From DASYQV01 sp036005125 (GTDB lineage Bacteria; Acidobacteriota; Vicinamibacteria; Vicinamibacterales; UBA2999), in contig DASYQV010000348.1 in assembly GCA_036005125.1 (NCBI GenBank), forward strand, positions 1 through 22,839: a stretch of 22,839 bases of DNA, in the 5' to 3' direction. Position numbers and translations under genes: made by a program. The notes beneath the pieces are model-generated. The model saw nothing but the letters and a program-made list of their open reading frames with translations. It made no database searches and had not been told where the DNA came from. Within the stretch, counting starts at the first letter, position 1, and every line of letters begins with the position of its first letter. Positions 20,825 through 22,839 of the stretch are shown in pieces.

Positions 20825-22839
20825 ATGAATCTCATCCACGGGTCGCTCGACGACGTCGATGGCCGGTATCGCGGATTGGTGGACGTCGGAAGCGCGCTGG
20901 CGTCTCATTCCGAGCTCACCGACATTCTTCGCAACCTGCGCGGACATCTCGAGCCGCTCATTCAGTTCACCTTCCTCGCCGTCTGCCTGCGTGAGGACGA
21001 CAATGACGCGCTGGTCGTGCGGCATGTCGAGCCCGGCGAGCTCGCGGCCGGGCACGTGCTGGGCATGTCGCACGCCTTGAACGGGTCGTATCAGGGCCAG
21101 GCCGTTCGCACCGGGCAGCCCGTGTACCTTTCCCGCGTCGAGGCGGGCGATCTGTTTCCAAGCGACCTTGCCATCGCGCATGCGGTGGAAAGCGTCTGCA
21201 TCGTCCCGTTGACCACGCCGCGGCGCACGCTCGGCACGCTCGACTTCGGATCGCTGCGGCCGCATGCCTACACACCTGAGGACGTCGAGTTCATGGGCCG
21301 GGTGGCGAACGTCGTCGCCGTGGCCATCGAGAACGCGATGAACCTCGAGAGAGTCCGCGAGCAGCAGGCCGCCCTTCAACACGAACGCGACCAGCTCGAT
21401 CTGCTCCTCGACGTCACGAACGCCGTCGTCACCCAGCTGGACACGCGCGCGTTGTTTGCGGCGGTCGCTCCCGCACTGCGCCGGTGCTGCAGCGCGGATC
21501 TCGCCGCGCTCACCTTGTTCGACGCGGACACGCGCGTGCTGCGAAAGCACGCGTGCGACGGCCCGCCGGGACTCCTTCCCGTGCAGCCGCCGGTGTTGGA
21601 ACTCTCGCTCGAGTCGGCGCCGGGCCGCGTGTTCACCACCGGCAAGCCGCGCATCTTCTCGCGCGACGAGCTTCTGGAGTTCCCCGAGAGCCGTCTGATA
21701 CTCGATCTCGGCGTGCGCTCCAGTTGTTCGGTTCCGCTGGTCACGCCGCAGGGCACGCTCGGAACACTCGACCTCGCGGCGTTCGCGCCCGATGCGTTCT
21801 CGCCCGATCAGTTCGGACTGCTCATGCGCGTCGCGGGACAGATTGCCATCGCGGTCAGAAATGCCTTCGCGTACGAGCGCATCGAGGAGGTCAACACGCA
21901 GCTGGCGCAGGAGAAGCTGTATCTGCAGGACGAGATCAGGACCGAGCAGCTCTTCGAGGACATCGTCGGCCGCAGCCAGGCGTTGCGGCGCCTGCTGCGG
22001 GAAGTCGAAACGGTCGCGCCGACCGATTCGACGGTGCTGATTTCGGGCGAGACCGGCTCGGGCAAGGAACTGATCGCGCGGGCGATTCACCAGCTGAGCG
22101 CGCGGCGCCAGCGGGCGTTCGTCAAGCTCAATTGCGCGGCGATTCCGACGGGACTCCTGGAGAGCGAGCTGTTCGGGCATGAAAAGGGCGCGTACACCGG
22201 CGCCATCAGCCAGCGCATCGGACGGTTCGAGCTGGCCAATCACGGCACGGTGTTCCTGGACGAGGTCGGCGAGATTCCGCTCGAGCTTCAGCCGAAGCTG
22301 CTTCGCGTCCTGCAGGAGCGCGAGTTCGAACGGCTCGGCAGCGTGCGTACGCTCAAGACGGACGCGCGGCTGATCGCGGCGACCAACCGGGACCTCGCGG
22401 CGATGACGAACGACGAGAAGTTCCGGCGAGACCTGTTCTACCGCCTCAACGTGTTTCCCATCCACGTGCCGCCGCTTCGCGAACGGCGCGAGGATATCCC
22501 GACGCTCGTCCGGCACTTCGCGCAGCAATTCGCGCGTCGGATGAAGAAGCCGATCGAAGCGGTTCCAGCCGAGACCATGGAGGCGCTCGTCAGCTACGAC
22601 TGGCCGGGCAATATCCGGGAACTGCAGAACCTGATCGAGCGCGCCGTCATTCTGTCCACCGGCACCACGCTCGATGTCCCCGTGATGGCGTTGGACGGAC
22701 ACGGCCGGCCGACGGCGACCGGGAGCGGCGAGAGCGAGCTGGCGACACTCGAACACGTCGATCGCCGGCACATCATCCGGGCGCTCGAGAGCAGCAACTG
22801 GGTCGTCGCGGGTCCCAACGGCGCCGCGGCGCGGCTGGG
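20825..22839 (+). CDS. FhlA-like sigma-54-dependent activator with two GAF domains (3' end outside window)
   Basis: The frame is open for 671 residues from an ATG preceded by AGGAG to the right edge. Two GAF-like sensory domains are visible (about 10-175 and 195-360, each with GTLGTLD followed by a helix), then a short coiled coil (about 360-380). The AAA+ domain follows: Walker A GETGSGKE (408-415), the sigma-54 loop G-A-Y-T-G-A (455-460, Tyr where GAFTGA has Phe), Walker B FLDE (477-480), then ATNRDL, FRRDLFYRLNVFPI and YDWPGNIRELQNLIERA. The Fis-type HTH has begun (SSNWVVAGPNGAAARL) when the window ends. It should bind upstream DNA and open sigma-54 promoters in response to a small ligand. 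The divergent STAS-efflux operon is the obvious target by position. This gene, not the antisense frame, is the real one here. Confidence 0.93.
   Translation, partial: MNLIHGSLDDVDGRYRGLVDVGSALASHSELTDILRNLRGHLEPLIQFTFLAVCLREDDNDALVVRHVEPGELAAGHVLGMSHALNGSYQGQAVRTGQPVYLSRVEAGDLFPSDLAIAHAVESVCIVPLTTPRRTLGTLDFGSLRPHAYTPEDVEFMGRVANVVAVAIENAMNLERVREQQAALQHERDQLDLLLDVTNAVVTQLDTRALFAAVAPALRRCCSADLAALTLFDADTRVLRKHACDGPPGLLPVQPPVLELSLESAPGRVFTTGKPRIFSRDELLEFPESRLILDLGVRSSCSVPLVTPQGTLGTLDLAAFAPDAFSPDQFGLLMRVAGQIAIAVRNAFAYERIEEVNTQLAQEKLYLQDEIRTEQLFEDIVGRSQALRRLLREVETVAPTDSTVLISGETGSGKELIARAIHQLSARRQRAFVKLNCAAIPTGLLESELFGHEKGAYTGAISQRIGRFELANHGTVFLDEVGEIPLELQPKLLRVLQEREFERLGSVRTLKTDARLIAATNRDLAAMTNDEKFRRDLFYRLNVFPIHVPPLRERREDIPTLVRHFAQQFARRMKKPIEAVPAETMEALVSYDWPGNIRELQNLIERAVILSTGTTLDVPVMALDGHGRPTATGSGESELATLEHVDRRHIIRALESSNWVVAGPNGAAARL

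Noticed and set aside
20324..22771. Minus-strand open frame of 815 codons
   Set aside because: Most of it is antisense to the sigma-54 activator, whose plus-strand frame has full AAA+ motifs. Only the last 91 codons (20324-20599), beyond the activator, are protein-like and are kept as the STAS gene.

Overview
This is a GC-rich bacterial window with a Gram-negative envelope: it encodes an RND pump with a NodT-type outer-membrane lipoprotein, plus several proteins with signal peptides. The mix of genes (PQQ-type sugar dehydrogenase, cytochrome c/copper monooxygenase-like hybrid, secreted CMD protein, FhlA-like activator) and the GATTC-rich spacer repeats would fit a soil Acidobacteriota such as Vicinamibacteria. 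That placement is inference from style, not a sequence match. I see no rRNA, tRNA, transposase, phage gene or CRISPR array.

Layout. 1-2416 (minus): a secreted metallo-beta-lactamase-fold protein cut by the left edge, then a secreted double-domain carboxymuconolactone decarboxylase (CMD)-like protein. 2631-5075 (plus): a cytochrome c/PHM-like copper oxidoreductase followed by a secreted protein of unknown function. 5156-6850 (minus): an acyl-CoA synthetase, divergent from an MFS transporter at 7048-8391 (plus). 8483-11208 (minus): a DoxX-like membrane protein and an amylo-alpha-1,6-glucosidase-type enzyme. 11212-11683: a palindrome-rich spacer without a gene. 11684-12226 (minus): a secreted phosphatase/rhodanese-like protein whose catalytic Cys codon is an in-frame TGA. 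12437-13102 (minus): a methyltransferase, divergent from a PQQ-type sugar dehydrogenase at 13186-14451 (plus). 14568-20599 (minus): a STAS protein, outer-membrane factor, membrane fusion protein and RND pump in one operon. 20825 to the right edge (plus): a GAF-GAF-AAA+ sigma-54 activator.

The best integrated unit is the right third. A sigma-54 activator is divergent from a STAS-OMF-MFP-RND operon, and the 225-bp spacer between them holds TGGCA/TGCCA palindromes and GG-N10-GC elements pointing toward both sides. A model in which the activator senses a small molecule and switches on the pump is plausible but unproven.

The most unusual single signal is the TGA at 11843-11845. It sits exactly where the nucleophilic Cys of a C-x-x-G-x-R loop is expected. 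Family-like sequence continues in the same frame for 52 residues to TAG, and a 7-bp hairpin with a CGGGAU loop follows 13 nt after the TGA. This could be an undescribed selenoprotein, a nonsense mutation or an assembly error. No Sec-insertion gene lies in the window.

Two families of dispersed non-coding repeats also stand out. Four GATTCAT/GATTCTT inverted arrays lie 3' of minus-strand genes, and three copies of a palindromic GGCCGCATCT element lie in spacers.
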